Of a stretch of DNA of 64,000 bases, positions 35,136 through 43,369 are shown in pieces. Numbering within the stretch: the first letter of the stretch is position 1; the number at the start of each line of letters is the position of its first letter. A program made the translations under genes and the position numbers. The notes below the pieces were generated by a model. The model was not told the origin of the DNA, made no database searches, and saw nothing but the letters and a program-made list of their open reading frames with translations. This DNA is from UM-FILTER-47-13 sp964445195. GTDB taxonomy: Bacteria; Pseudomonadota; Alphaproteobacteria; Micavibrionales; Micavibrionaceae. Location of the stretch: NCBI GenBank assembly GCA_964445195.1, contig CAYUKA010000006.1, positions 1 through 64,000 on the forward strand. The letters are read 5' to 3'.

Positions 35136-36446
35136 TCATGCCGCCCGCGCCATCATATGGCGGCTTTTGCGGGCCATCATACCGCCATCCAGCGAAAAGG
35201 CCTGATAGCCGCGGCTTTGCAGGTAGGCCGCATGACGTGCCGTCTTCTCGCCCACCGCACAGACCAGCAGGACCGGCCTGTCCTGCGGGAACGGCGCCGC
35301 GCCGTCAATCAGCTTTTCGAACATTTCAACCGGGATATTGAGCGCACCGTCAATATGATCCATCTGGTAGGCGAACGGCGCCCGGATATCAACAACCAGC
35401 GGATCGTGATCGCTGATCCACGCCTGTAAATCCGCAGCCTGCACCCGCGGCGCGGCGACGGCATGTTCGTCGTCGAAATGAAACAGTGAGTCCGGCTTGG
35501 CCGGCTCGCCGAACAGCTCCGGCATCCGTTCCGCGATATAAGACATGTACCATTCGACCCGGTCGCACACGATAAAGACGGCGCTCTTGCGCTCTGTCAG
35601 TTCATCATCGATCTCTTTCAGGTAATTGACCGCCCCTTGGAAATTCGCGCCCGCCGACGGGCCGCACAATAACCCAAGACGGCGGTTCAGCGTCATCATC
35701 CCTGCGAGCGCCTGCTTTTCATCAATCACGAAATGCTGTTCATACTGCCCTTCATTATACAGGCCGGACTCCCACATCTGATCGAGCGAGCGGATACCCG
35801 GCACCATATGGCCGCTTTTGGTAATCAGGGCAATCGCCTTGAAATCTCTGTGCCCCTTCTTGAACGCCCGGATCATGCCCAGCGTCGAGCCGGTCGTGCC
35901 CAGACCGCCGATCAGGTAATCAACCCTCCCGAGATCATCAAGGATCTCCCGCGCCGTCGTTGTCTCGTGGACTTGAGGGTTTTTCTCGTTCGTGAACTGC
36001 GAGGTGAAGTAGACCTTGCCGCCGGATTCGCGCACCGCCTTTTCGATCAGGAATTGCGGGTCGTTCGGGTCACTCGGGTCGAAGCAGTCGCTGGCCGCGG
36101 CAAATTCTTCAATGTCCGCCCCCAGCATCTGCAGCACATCGCGGCCTTCCTTGACTTTCATCAGGGCGCTGACCTGCTTGAACGGAATGCCGTGCATACC
36201 GGCAATCGCCGCAATCGCCTTGGCGGTATTGCCGCTGGAATTCTCAAAGATCGTCTGGCCCTTGTCCTTGATCTTCGCCAGATCGTCCTTGAGCATCGCC
36301 CAGGCCACCCGGTCCTTGACCGAACCGAACGGATTCATCAGTTCGAGCTTGCCGTAAAGATCGACATTCTTCAGCCCCGTGACAGCCGCCGGGATCTTCA
36401 GTAGCGGCGTATCGCCGATCAGGTCTGTCATGCTTTCGATGATCAT
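35136..36446 (-). CDS. Cysteine-synthase-like PLP enzyme fused to rhodanese
   Basis: Fold-type II PLP enzyme (about residues 1-325) followed by a rhodanese domain (about 335-430). The PLP lysine is in NPFGSVKDRVA, the substrate loop is ENSSGNTAKAIAA, and the phosphate cradle is GGLGTTGSTLGM. The rhodanese part has VDIRAPFAYQMDHIDGALNIP and the Cys loop LLVCAVGEKTARH. It resembles Y4xP and SbnA-like enzymes, which use serine derivatives to build diamino acids for siderophores, more than housekeeping CysK; this is by memory of the families. AAGGAG precedes the ATG. Middle gene of the operon with zur. Confidence 0.85.
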   Translation of the reverse strand: MIIESMTDLIGDTPLLKIPAAVTGLKNVDLYGKLELMNPFGSVKDRVAWAMLKDDLAKIKDKGQTIFENSSGNTAKAIAAIAGMHGIPFKQVSALMKVKEGRDVLQMLGADIEEFAAASDCFDPSDPNDPQFLIEKAVRESGGKVYFTSQFTNEKNPQVHETTTAREILDDLGRVDYLIGGLGTTGSTLGMIRAFKKGHRDFKAIALITKSGHMVPGIRSLDQMWESGLYNEGQYEQHFVIDEKQALAGMMTLNRRLGLLCGPSAGANFQGAVNYLKEIDDELTERKSAVFIVCDRVEWYMSYIAERMPELFGEPAKPDSLFHFDDEHAVAAPRVQAADLQAWISDHDPLVVDIRAPFAYQMDHIDGALNIPVEMFEKLIDGAAPFPQDRPVLLVCAVGEKTARHAAYLQSRGYQAFSLDGGMMARKSRHMMARAA

Positions 36447-36471
36447 AGTCTATACTCCTTACAATAACGCT

Positions 36472-37971
36472 TTACAATAACGCCGGGCGATACTGCGCAT
36501 CGGTAAACCAGCGGAACCGTTCATCGTCCCGGATCACCGCCACCTTGTCAGCCACTTTCTGATACAGCGTTTCGGATTCGACAAAATCCATGATATAGGC
36601 CGCCGTATTGATAAAGGCGACCAGGTCCCCGGCCTGCGGCACAAGGTCCGGAAATGTCTTGTTATAGGTAATCATGTCATAGGACAGGCACAGATTTCCG
36701 ACATAATAAACGCCGTCCCCGCACGGTTTACAAGCCGCCGGATCACGGTGGATCACCACCGGGTCGGTCAGTAATTTCTGATGCGTTGAATGCATATTGG
36801 AACGGTTCATGCCCAGCCCGACCAGCGTTTCGCCATGCGCCGACGGCTTGACGAAATTCACCTGCCCCAGCGTGATGCCGGCCTGGTCCAGCAAGGACCG
36901 GCCCGGCTCGATATACAGTTCCAGCAGGCAATCAGAGATCATTTGCGCCGCGCTCATATGACCAAAAACGGCCAGTTTTGTATTCATCAGCGCATCAAAC
37001 TCGGCCGCGCCGCAGGACGGGCGCGCATGATCCATAAAGGCCGGCGCGCCTTTAATCACCCCGCCCTCGTTACGGAAGCCCAGCCCGCCATTATTCCAGG
37101 TCAGAGACCGTCCGTCATAATGGCGGAGCGAGTCCTTGATCTCATCAACATAGGCCAGCCATTCCTCGCGGCTGTCGGCATACTGGATTTCAAAACCGCC
37201 GCCAATGTTCAGGCCTTTCGGCGTCAGGCCGCGCTTTTGCGCGGCGAGCGTCAGTTCAAGCACGTTTTCCAGCGCAATCGCTTTTTGCTCCGGCGCCATC
37301 GCCACAAAGTGATAGGAAAAGCCCTGGAAATCGAAGTCATCACGGTGCGCCTCAAGAAAGGCAAAAATCGCCGCCGCCTCGTCGACATGAATACCGAACG
37401 TGCTATCCTGCGGCGTAAATTTCAGCCGCGGCGAGTAAAACCCGGTGACCCGCACAAACAACCGGGTCTTTTCCGTTTTTCCCAGCCGACGGCGCAACGC
37501 GGCAATCTGGTGCAGCTCGTCGAAATTATCGGCGTTCAGCGTCACATCCTGCTGCAGCGCCAGGGCAATATAGGCCGCATTTTTCGGCCCTGTGCACTCG
37601 ATCCGCGCCGGGTGAAAACCGCATGACAGCGCCGTTTGCAGCGCTTTTTCCGAGGAGACGTCAACCCCGACATCCTCCAAAGCCGCCTGCCGGACCACGG
37701 CCAGCGATTTGTTCGGCTTGGTTGTAAAGTAAATCCGTCCGCCCAGATGATGCTTTGCGTACACCGCCCGGAACGCGGCGATATTCTCCGCCACGATCTG
37801 CGGAAACATGATATTGAGCGGTGAACCAAACGCTTCGGCCAGATCAAACAGCTGCGCCTGCCCGGCAAGGAAACCGCGCACATCGTCATGAATGCGCGGC
37901 CGCAGCGACAAAGGCTTGCGCTCTGCCGCCGGCGCCGTGTTTTGATTGACAGCCAGAAGGTTATTTTTCAT
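36472..37971 (-). CDS. PLP-dependent decarboxylase, fold type III (Y4yA/SbnH-like)
   Basis: 499 residues. The alanine-racemase-like barrel has the PLP lysine in YFTTKPNKSLAVVR, SYHFVAM, GLNIGGGFEIQYA, the LYIEPGRSLLDQAG substrate/PLP region and the C-terminal beta-domain (CGDGVYYVGNLCLSYD). This is the diaminopimelate/ornithine decarboxylase superfamily. The length and the DMITYNKTFPDLVPQAGDLVAFINTAAYIMDF end resemble the Y4yA group, seen next to cysteine-synthase-like partners in siderophore-type loci. CGGAG precedes the ATG. First gene of the zur operon, divergent from the FAD oxidoreductase, with a Zur-like box between. Confidence 0.85.
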   Translation of the reverse strand: MKNNLLAVNQNTAPAAERKPLSLRPRIHDDVRGFLAGQAQLFDLAEAFGSPLNIMFPQIVAENIAAFRAVYAKHHLGGRIYFTTKPNKSLAVVRQAALEDVGVDVSSEKALQTALSCGFHPARIECTGPKNAAYIALALQQDVTLNADNFDELHQIAALRRRLGKTEKTRLFVRVTGFYSPRLKFTPQDSTFGIHVDEAAAIFAFLEAHRDDFDFQGFSYHFVAMAPEQKAIALENVLELTLAAQKRGLTPKGLNIGGGFEIQYADSREEWLAYVDEIKDSLRHYDGRSLTWNNGGLGFRNEGGVIKGAPAFMDHARPSCGAAEFDALMNTKLAVFGHMSAAQMISDCLLELYIEPGRSLLDQAGITLGQVNFVKPSAHGETLVGLGMNRSNMHSTHQKLLTDPVVIHRDPAACKPCGDGVYYVGNLCLSYDMITYNKTFPDLVPQAGDLVAFINTAAYIMDFVESETLYQKVADKVAVIRDDERFRWFTDAQYRPALL

Positions 37972-37992
37972 TATACACTCCGAAGCCGCAAA

Positions 37993-38007
37993 CGTTACAA
38001 TGTTACA
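37993..38007. promoter_or_regulatory. Zur-box-like site D (divergent promoter region)
   Basis: cgttacaatgttaca lies in the 61 bp between the divergent decarboxylase and FAD oxidoreductase genes. It fits the pattern nGTTAyAAyGTTACr shared by four sites in this island and resembles the known Zur core TGTTATAwTATAACA. One protein bound here could control both arms. Confidence 0.65.
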
Positions 38008-38032
38008 TTAAAAAAGTAAAGCCCCTGTCGTC

Positions 38033-39508
38033 ATGCCTACCGCTGCGATCATCGGCGCCGGTCATAACGGCCTTGTCGCCGCCTGCTATCTGGCGCAGGC
38101 GGGTTACGACGTGACGATCTACGAAAAATCCGCGCAAACCGGCGGTTTATGCGTTAACGAAGAATTATGGCCCGGCTACACGGTGTCTGTCTGGGCCAAC
38201 TGGTCCGGCATGTTCATGCCGCAGATTGCCAGCGATCTCGGCCTGACCCTGCCGGATATCCTCGATACCGGCGAGGCCATTCTGACGGCTGAAGACGGTT
38301 GCGTTGCCGGTGATACAATTTATATCGACGGGGTCACGGCAGAAGACCGCGCCGGGCTGGCCGCGCTCGATAAAGATTTCGACACGCTCGCCGCCGCGCT
38401 GGCGGACCAGTTTCTTAGTCCCGCCCCGACCAAAAAGGCGTTCCTGCAACAAGCCGATAAAGCCGGATTGTCACGCCCGGCGCAGGATCTGGCCGGCGGC
38501 GCGTTTGGCGCGCTTGCGCAGGAATACATTCCGCACAGGGAACTGGCAACAGCAATCGGCTATGAAAGCTTCACCCACCCGCTTCATCCCGGCTCCGCCT
38601 ACGGCCATATTCACATGCGGGTCCCCGGCGCCTGGGGCGCGGACTGGGGCATGATCAAAGGAGGCATGGGCGCGCTGAGCGCAGAACTGGCAAAGCGGGC
38701 GCGGACGCTGGGTGTTAACATCGTCACAAGCTGCGGCGTGCAGGCGATCATTCATGACGACAGGACTGTGAGTACTCTCACTCTTGAGAATGGTGAAAAC
38801 GTGCAGGCCGATCTTTATTTGTGCGGCACTGATTACCCGGTGCTGCAGCATTTGTTAGGCCGCCCCGCACAAACGGACCTGCGCGATCACAAATACGGTA
38901 ACGCCAATATCCATGTCAAACTCGCGCGCCTGCCGCGCTTTCCCGCGCTTGAGAGTAACGGCCTGGCCGTTCCGCCGACCCTGACTCTCGTGCCGTCATG
39001 GGACGAATTGCAGAAAGGCTATGCACAATACAGGGCCGGTGATAATATCGATCATCCCGTTATTTCACTCGGCATTCCCAGTCTCGCCGACCCGGACCGC
39101 GCTCCGCCGGACCGTCATTTCATGTGCATCCACCCCGATCACGCGCCGCTGACATGGCAGGACGGACCATGGCATGATGAGGCCCGCCGCGCCTATATCG
39201 ATCATATCCTCGGCGAAGTCGCCCGCTACGCACCGGATATCCGGGACTGTATCGAGGACGCGCGGCTCTTTTGCGCCGCCGACCTGCAGGCGCGGTACGG
39301 CGCGGCCAGCGGCCATTGTTTCCACGGCGATTTAAGCTGGCCGTTCGCGCTTGAGGACCGCCTGCCGGGTTACGGGGCCGGACCGCAAACCGACCTGACC
39401 AACCTGTATTTATGCGGCGGCGCCTGCGCGCCCGGCGGTACCGTCACCGGCGCGCCCGGCTACCGGGCGGCGCAGGCTATTTTGAACAGGGGTGCCATTC
39501 ATGCATGA
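38033..39508 (+). CDS. FAD/NAD-dependent oxidoreductase, phytoene-desaturase-like
   Basis: 491 residues. The N-terminal dinucleotide fold reads AAIIGAGHNGLVAACYLAQAGYDVTIYEKSAQTGGLC, the GxGxxG and acidic end of the FAD site. The C-terminal FAD motif (NLYLCGGACAPGGTVTGAPGYRAAQAIL) is that of the CrtI/retinol-saturase group. GGMGALSAELAKRA lies in the middle. The substrate is unlikely to be a carotenoid, as no crtB or isoprenoid gene is nearby. In context it probably acts on the product of the two PLP enzymes across the divergent promoter (inference). It overlaps the next gene by 8 bp. Confidence 0.88.
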   Translation: MPTAAIIGAGHNGLVAACYLAQAGYDVTIYEKSAQTGGLCVNEELWPGYTVSVWANWSGMFMPQIASDLGLTLPDILDTGEAILTAEDGCVAGDTIYIDGVTAEDRAGLAALDKDFDTLAAALADQFLSPAPTKKAFLQQADKAGLSRPAQDLAGGAFGALAQEYIPHRELATAIGYESFTHPLHPGSAYGHIHMRVPGAWGADWGMIKGGMGALSAELAKRARTLGVNIVTSCGVQAIIHDDRTVSTLTLENGENVQADLYLCGTDYPVLQHLLGRPAQTDLRDHKYGNANIHVKLARLPRFPALESNGLAVPPTLTLVPSWDELQKGYAQYRAGDNIDHPVISLGIPSLADPDRAPPDRHFMCIHPDHAPLTWQDGPWHDEARRAYIDHILGEVARYAPDIRDCIEDARLFCAADLQARYGAASGHCFHGDLSWPFALEDRLPGYGAGPQTDLTNLYLCGGACAPGGTVTGAPGYRAAQAILNRGAIHA

Positions 39509-40208
39509 TGAGTATGCCCGCATCGCCGCCAGCCCGATGGACTCGTATTTCCCTGATGTGCTCGATTTTATCCTGCCGCGCATTGATCATGGCCGGATCT
39601 GCGATCTGGGCGCGCACGCGCTCGGCCATTACTGGGCGGCCGGCTATATCGAGCGGGTGAACAGCTATAGCTGCTATGATCTAAGCGCCGAGGCGCTGGC
39701 GATTTTCCGCGCCACGATCGATGAGATCGCGCAGAACCCCGGCTATCTGCGCCGCACGATGCCGGACCTGCTCGATTATCTCTATGATAACGCCCTGATT
39801 ACCGCGCCGGAAAGCAGCATCGAACAACAGCTAGTCGCCAAGCTCGGCCGGGTCACGCCATTTAACTTCCTGACCGATACGCCGGAGCGGTCCTATGATA
39901 TTGTGCTGGCGATGGAATCGCTGGCCGTCGTCGACCGGTTTACAGACCTCGTCCACGCGATGAAAACCGCGCACGGCTTTCTGGAGCCGGGCGGTTTATT
40001 ACTGGCAATTTTCGGTCATTACGAACGCGAAACAGACGACATCAAAGCCATGCAGGCGCACAAAATATCCGGGTCGTTAAACCCGGATATAACGATGTTT
40101 GTTCGTGCACTGGGAGAGGCCGGTTTTATGATCGAGGACACTCGCCAGGTGCCGGTTGACTATCCCGGCTATCTTTACAGCGGCATGTGCGCCGCCCGGC
40201 GGGCCTGA
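39501..40208 (+). CDS. Methyltransferase-like protein (class I SAM fold), probable
   Basis: 235 residues from the ATG at 39501, overlapping the oxidoreductase stop; a GTG at 39492 is alternative. The Rossmann-type N-terminal motif is divergent: RICDLGAHALGHYWAAGYIERVNSYSCYDLSAEAL. Then come YDIVLAMESLAVVDRFTDLVHAMKTAHGFLEPGGLLLAIFG, which matches motifs post I to III of class I methyltransferases, and a C-terminal GEAGFMIEDTRQV. Motif I lacks the usual GxGxG, so SAM binding needs proof. It ends 14 bp from the convergent CooC-like gene. Confidence 0.75.
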   Translation: MHDEYARIAASPMDSYFPDVLDFILPRIDHGRICDLGAHALGHYWAAGYIERVNSYSCYDLSAEALAIFRATIDEIAQNPGYLRRTMPDLLDYLYDNALITAPESSIEQQLVAKLGRVTPFNFLTDTPERSYDIVLAMESLAVVDRFTDLVHAMKTAHGFLEPGGLLLAIFGHYERETDDIKAMQAHKISGSLNPDITMFVRALGEAGFMIEDTRQVPVDYPGYLYSGMCAARRA

Positions 40209-40221
40209 TACCCGCCGCTCT

Positions 40222-41205
40222 TTACGCCGCCTGCCGGGCCTGTTCGGCGACGGCAAACAGATCCTCGTAGGAAAATTCAGGATCATGCTGCGCCATCAGG
40301 TCAGCCCCATGCAACACATCGGCCCAGCTTTCCGCCGCCTGCCTGTGGAACTGCAGGCCGACCTGCTGGTATTTCCGCCAGTCGCGCTCAAGCGTTGCCG
40401 CCGTCGCAAGAATCGCATCAATTACGGCGCGGTTTTCCGCCTCCAGCGCCTCAACCGGCGCAAAGATTCCCTTTTCGAGGTTCCGGACATACTCCGACTT
40501 GCCGAAACAGCCGATCAGCGCATCGCCGACACGCTCGCGGATGAACGCCTCGTCGGCTTCGTTTTCAACCTTGTTGCCGACAACGAATAATTTCGTGCCG
40601 AACGGCGCAGCATATTTGCGGCACTGCTCGTACACGCCGGTTGATTTCAGGGTCGGCTCCACGACGATAAACGCCGCATCAAAACGCGAGCCCAGCCCCG
40701 AAGAAGCGAACGGGTCAGCACCAGCGCACATATCGCCGATCATCATCTGGTCCGGCCGGTCGAGAAAATGATTGAGGAAGATACCGAATACGCCGGTAAA
40801 TTTGTGAAAACAGGTTGTGCCGATTTCCGCTTCCTCATGGCTGCCAACCGCCATAAAACGCACGCCGTCCTTTTCGATCTGGTAATAATCGTAAACGGGA
40901 GACGGGCGGTTGAACCAGATAAAGCCGCTGCCGCGCCCGGCCGGTGTCGACTCGGTCAGGTGATCCACCGACAGGATACGCGGGTTCTCACCGCGCACCG
41001 TCTCAAACAGCAGGGCCGGGTCCATGCCGAGTTTCGGCTGGGCCGCCAGAACTTCCGGATCAAAACCGAGCGCCTCGCCCAGATGCTGGTTGATATCACC
41101 GTCCACCACCAGTACCGGCTGTCGCCGCGCCGCCACTGTCCGGGCCGTCAGTGACGCCAGCGTTGATTTACCGCTGCCGCCCTTACCGCAAAAGGCTATT
41201 CTCAT
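40222..41205 (-). CDS. CooC/MinD-type P-loop ATPase, putative metal-centre maturation factor
   Basis: 327 residues. The N-terminus has the deviant Walker A CGKGGSGKSTLASL with its signature lysine, then VLVVDGDINQHLGEALG. Downstream are IGDMCAGADPFASSGLGSRFD and VVEPTLKSTGVYEQC as in CooC-like ATPases, and VVGNKVENEADEAFI. Cysteines at C-A-G and GTTCFHKF could bind metal. CooC proteins insert nickel into CO dehydrogenase, but no such enzyme is present. A role in zinc or other metal delivery is inferred from the Zur-type box in its own promoter. aaaggag precedes the ATG. Last gene of the 42.9-40.2 kb set. Confidence 0.85.
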   Translation of the reverse strand: MRIAFCGKGGSGKSTLASLTARTVAARRQPVLVVDGDINQHLGEALGFDPEVLAAQPKLGMDPALLFETVRGENPRILSVDHLTESTPAGRGSGFIWFNRPSPVYDYYQIEKDGVRFMAVGSHEEAEIGTTCFHKFTGVFGIFLNHFLDRPDQMMIGDMCAGADPFASSGLGSRFDAAFIVVEPTLKSTGVYEQCRKYAAPFGTKLFVVGNKVENEADEAFIRERVGDALIGCFGKSEYVRNLEKGIFAPVEALEAENRAVIDAILATAATLERDWRKYQQVGLQFHRQAAESWADVLHGADLMAQHDPEFSYEDLFAVAEQARQAA

Positions 41206-41224
41206 AGGTATCTCCTTTGTAATA

Positions 41225-41270
41225 TTTCACTGGTTATACTGTTATAATGTTACAGCTTCAAGTCCTCTGT
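41225..41270 (-). promoter_or_regulatory. Zur-box-like site A inside a promoter
   Basis: The box tgttataatgttaca (41240-41254) lies in the gap before the CooC-like gene and overlaps the stop of the His-rich protein gene. On the minus strand TTGAAG, a 17-bp spacer containing the box, and TATAAC form a plausible sigma-70 promoter, so a bound repressor would block it directly. Confidence 0.7.
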
Positions 41271-41696
41271 CACAGCACGCCAGACAGTATCCGGATCCGG
41301 GTCTGTGCGGCAGATATCGGCCTCGGTCATAAACGGCGCCATATGGTGATGATCATGATCGTGCTGGTGATCATGATGACCGCCATGGCCATGATCATGG
41401 CCCGGCATTGTATGAATGCCGAACGCCACCACCAGCGCCACCGCCGCCGAACCGATCAGTTTCGGCACCGACGCGGCCTGCCCGCGCCAGCGATCCATCA
41501 GATATGTCGCCCCGGCGGCAATCAACGGGCTGGTGACAAACATCGCCGCCATCAGGAACTGGCCCGACAGGCTGGCGCCCAGCGCGCCCGCCGCCAGCGG
41601 CAGCGCCACGCACCCGACATGTGAAAGCGCCGCGCCCCCGGCACCGTCGCGCACGCATTTACAGCCTTCCCAGAAGGCCGGAGTCAGTAAAGCCAT
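41250..41696 (-). CDS. Small membrane protein with histidine-rich loop
   Basis: 148 residues from an ATG with GGAGA upstream; the frame is open back to 41765 inside the preceding gene. The N-terminus has a CKC pair (FWEGCKCVRDG). Three hydrophobic segments follow (about residues 26-45, 47-65, 80-96), then a stretch of about 20 residues in which His and Asp dominate (HDHGHGGHHDHQHDHDHHH). The layout, Cys pair plus His cluster on a small integral membrane protein, suggests metal handling, loosely like MerC/MerT or CDF loops, but no family is recognised. Confidence 0.8.
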   Translation of the reverse strand: MALLTPAFWEGCKCVRDGAGGAALSHVGCVALPLAAGALGASLSGQFLMAAMFVTSPLIAAGATYLMDRWRGQAASVPKLIGSAAVALVVAFGIHTMPGHDHGHGGHHDHQHDHDHHHMAPFMTEADICRTDPDPDTVWRAVTEDLKL

Positions 41697-41707
41697 CTGA
41701 TGCTCTC

Positions 41708-42487
41708 CTATGCCGGCTGTTGTGCTGGTGGCTGCTGCGCCTTGCGCCCCAAAGCGCCCTCGCACATGATACAGTCGCTCGGCCCCTCAAGGCCGCGCCC
41801 ATGATCAAGATCGTCCTGCGCGGTCTGGAAAATATAGGCAACCGAAGCTTTAAAAGCCTCCTCCAGCGCCTCTGTCACACCGGGCCGGGCCAGAAAGATC
41901 CCGGCCGCGCTGCGCACCCCTTCCAGCAGCGGGATGTGCCGCCGGTCGGCTTCCGCCACGCTCAGATCATTTTCAAGCGCTAACAGATCTTCCGCATCAA
42001 TCAGCGTCAGCGGCCCGCTGGCGAAAGAGCGCTGATCATCATCATAGCCCTTGACCAGATAAACGACAGCCGCATCCAGAAACGGACCGTTCTCGCGCGG
42101 GTTGGGCGACGCGCAGCAGGTTTTTTTGTAGCCGTCTTTGGTAATATTGTCGGTGATGTTCAAACCCTCTTTGCTCAGGTCGCAAAAACCGGCAGTTTCA
42201 TCAAGCGCCCGCCGCAGCGTTTCGACACTGCGCGCCAGCGCCGCTTCAACCTCCGGCATCGGCCGTTCAAGCCCGGAGCGGGCAAACGCCGCCTGCGTTT
42301 CCGGTGTCAGGATTTCCGCCGGGTTAAAACCGTCGATCTGGAAAAGCTCCGGCATTTGCCAGCGGGTTTGCTCAACGCGGAACATGGCCATTGCCGTTAA
42401 GCCCACGGCGTATTTCGCCACATCAAAGTCCCCGGTTACCGGGTCGGTTGCGGCCATCTTGACCGCATGTTTGTGCCATCTGCACAT
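41708..42487 (-). CDS. Hypothetical CxxC-containing protein in zinc island
   Basis: 259 residues, started at ATG 42487 because GAAGGAG lies just upstream. No family recognised. Soluble and mostly helical, with no signal peptide. Cys/His features: MCRWHKHAVK at the N-terminus, KKTCCASPN in the middle, and DCIMCEGALGRK near the C-terminus (CxxC), ending in a Gln/Pro/Ala tail. These could bind zinc. It lies between the DUF2946-like gene and the His-rich membrane protein gene, closely spaced on both sides, so it is probably co-transcribed. Confidence 0.75.
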   Translation of the reverse strand: MCRWHKHAVKMAATDPVTGDFDVAKYAVGLTAMAMFRVEQTRWQMPELFQIDGFNPAEILTPETQAAFARSGLERPMPEVEAALARSVETLRRALDETAGFCDLSKEGLNITDNITKDGYKKTCCASPNPRENGPFLDAAVVYLVKGYDDDQRSFASGPLTLIDAEDLLALENDLSVAEADRRHIPLLEGVRSAAGIFLARPGVTEALEEAFKASVAYIFQTAQDDLDHGRGLEGPSDCIMCEGALGRKAQQPPAQQPA

Positions 42488-42543
42488 AAGCCAGTCTCCT
42501 TCAAAATCAGGATGGAAAAATCGTGAAGTCCAAAAATGGGTGA

Positions 42544-42939
42544 TTATGAAGAAAAGACCGGCGGACCCTGCGCAAACCATGGCTTGCGCTCATACTGTGC
42601 CGGCGCCGGCGCGACAAGGCGGCCGGGCAGGCTGATCGCCGCAAAGACCAGCGGCAGAACATCGCGATTAACCACCGGCATATCATAAGAAACCAGCGGC
42701 GCAAACGCGCAGGCGCCGTCACGATGGCCGTGCTGTGCCGGTTCGTTACCGGGCTTGACCGGTACCTGACCGGCATCGACCCAGACGGTCTGTTGGCCCA
42801 TCGCCGTACAGATCACCAGCGCCGCCTTGCCGTCGGCATCGCGGCCCGGCATGAACCCGGCCGGCATGAACGCCGCAAGCAGCAGCGCCAGCATCAGGAA
42901 CACCGTTAACGGCCGAATATTATGAGAGCGAAATTCGCG
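42544..42939 (-). CDS. DUF2946-like small exported protein
   Basis: 131 residues from ATG 42939; ATG 42960 or TTG 42987 are also in frame. One N-terminal membrane segment (LTVFLMLALLLAAFMPAGFMP) is followed by ALVICTAMGQQTVWVD and then a His/Cys pair (QHGHRDGACAFAPL), which is the order seen in DUF2946 proteins found near metal-transport genes. A second hydrophobic stretch follows (VLPLVFAAISLPGRL). Function unknown. It follows Zur-like site C and a terminator-like hairpin. Confidence 0.7.
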   Translation of the reverse strand, partial: REFRSHNIRPLTVFLMLALLLAAFMPAGFMPGRDADGKAALVICTAMGQQTVWVDAGQVPVKPGNEPAQHGHRDGACAFAPLVSYDMPVVNRDVLPLVFAAISLPGRLVAPAPAQYERKPWFAQGPPVFSS

Positions 42940-42989
42940 CATGGCTTTTAGTGCTAACATTGCCGCGCGCGCCTGTAAATCGGGCAAAC

Positions 42990-43019
42990 ATAAAAAAGCG
43001 TCTTTGCCGGCAAAGACGC
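42990..43019 (-). terminator. Intrinsic terminator or attenuator hairpin
   Basis: A perfect 22-bp palindrome (42998-43019, arms gcgtctttgcc / ggcaaagacgc) is followed on the minus strand by tttttta. It lies immediately downstream of Zur-like site C and upstream of the DUF2946-like gene. It terminates metallothionein transcripts, or attenuates a transcript begun near site C. Confidence 0.8.
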
Positions 43020-43021
43020 AT

Positions 43022-43036
43022 CGTTATAACGTTACG
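43022..43036. promoter_or_regulatory. Zur-box-like site C
   Basis: cgttataacgttacg, same 15-bp pattern as sites A, B and D. It lies between the metallothionein stop and the terminator hairpin, upstream of the DUF2946-like gene. A promoter around it is less clear than at sites A and B. Confidence 0.6.
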
Positions 43037-43085
43037 ATTTAGATATATAAAACAAGAGCAGGTTTCAAAAACCCGTTTTTAAATT

Positions 43086-43241
43086 TTAGCCGTGGCAGCC
43101 GCAGCCATGGCCACAGCCGGCGCCGTCAACATGGCCGCCCGCGCAGGCGGTGCTGCAATAAGCTTTGCCGTCTTTGGCAAACGCCTCGTCCGCCATGCAA
43201 TCGCAGTCAGCACAGGCGCATTGTTGTGATAAAGGGGCCAT
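43086..43241 (-). CDS. Bacterial metallothionein (BmtA/SmtA family)
   Basis: 51 residues from ATG 43241, with AAAGGA upstream; the frame is open back to 43367, but that part runs through a terminator. Nine cysteines at residues 8, 10, 13, 15, 29, 33, 43, 47 and 49, plus histidines 37, 45 and 50. The order CxCxxCxC, then KAYCSxxCAxGH, then C-G-H-G-C-G-C-H closely follows Pseudomonas BmtA and Synechococcus SmtA, which bind a Zn4 cluster. It buffers or stores zinc. It sits alone between two terminators, so it is a single transcript. No Zur-like box is seen directly before it. Confidence 0.92.
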   Translation of the reverse strand: MAPLSQQCACADCDCMADEAFAKDGKAYCSTACAGGHVDGAGCGHGCGCHG

Positions 43242-43294
43242 AGGATCAATCCTTTCTCGTCTGGCTCTCGTTTCATACTCTTTTATTTTAGCAC

Positions 43295-43323
43295 AAAAAA
43301 GGCGGCTGCGCGCCGCCTTTTTA
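43295..43323. terminator. Bidirectional intrinsic terminator
   Basis: ggcggc and gccgcc pair around a 5-base loop, flanked by a run of six A on one side and T on the other. It ends transcription of the His-tailed P-loop gene (minus strand) before the metallothionein gene. Confidence 0.88.
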
Positions 43324-43369
43324 AGGTTCGATCCTGCCTGGCCAGCAAGGACACTGTTATTTATCACTT

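Noticed and set aside
36459..36483. Direct repeat ttacaataacgc twice, 13 bp apart, considered as a Zur site
   Set aside because: It does not fit the palindromic pattern of the four island sites and overlaps the decarboxylase stop; probably a small duplication.
35136..37971. Staphyloferrin-type siderophore operon
   Set aside because: The PLP pair fits, but no IucA/IucC synthetase, exporter or receptor is in the window and the linked regulator is Zur, not Fur.
40222..41205. CO dehydrogenase maturation factor CooC proper
   Set aside because: No CO dehydrogenase genes nearby; similarity is at the family level only.
42920..42991. Small frame beginning MFARFTGARG upstream of the DUF2946-like gene
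   Set aside because: It begins within the terminator T-run, has no ribosome site and overlaps the next gene out of frame.
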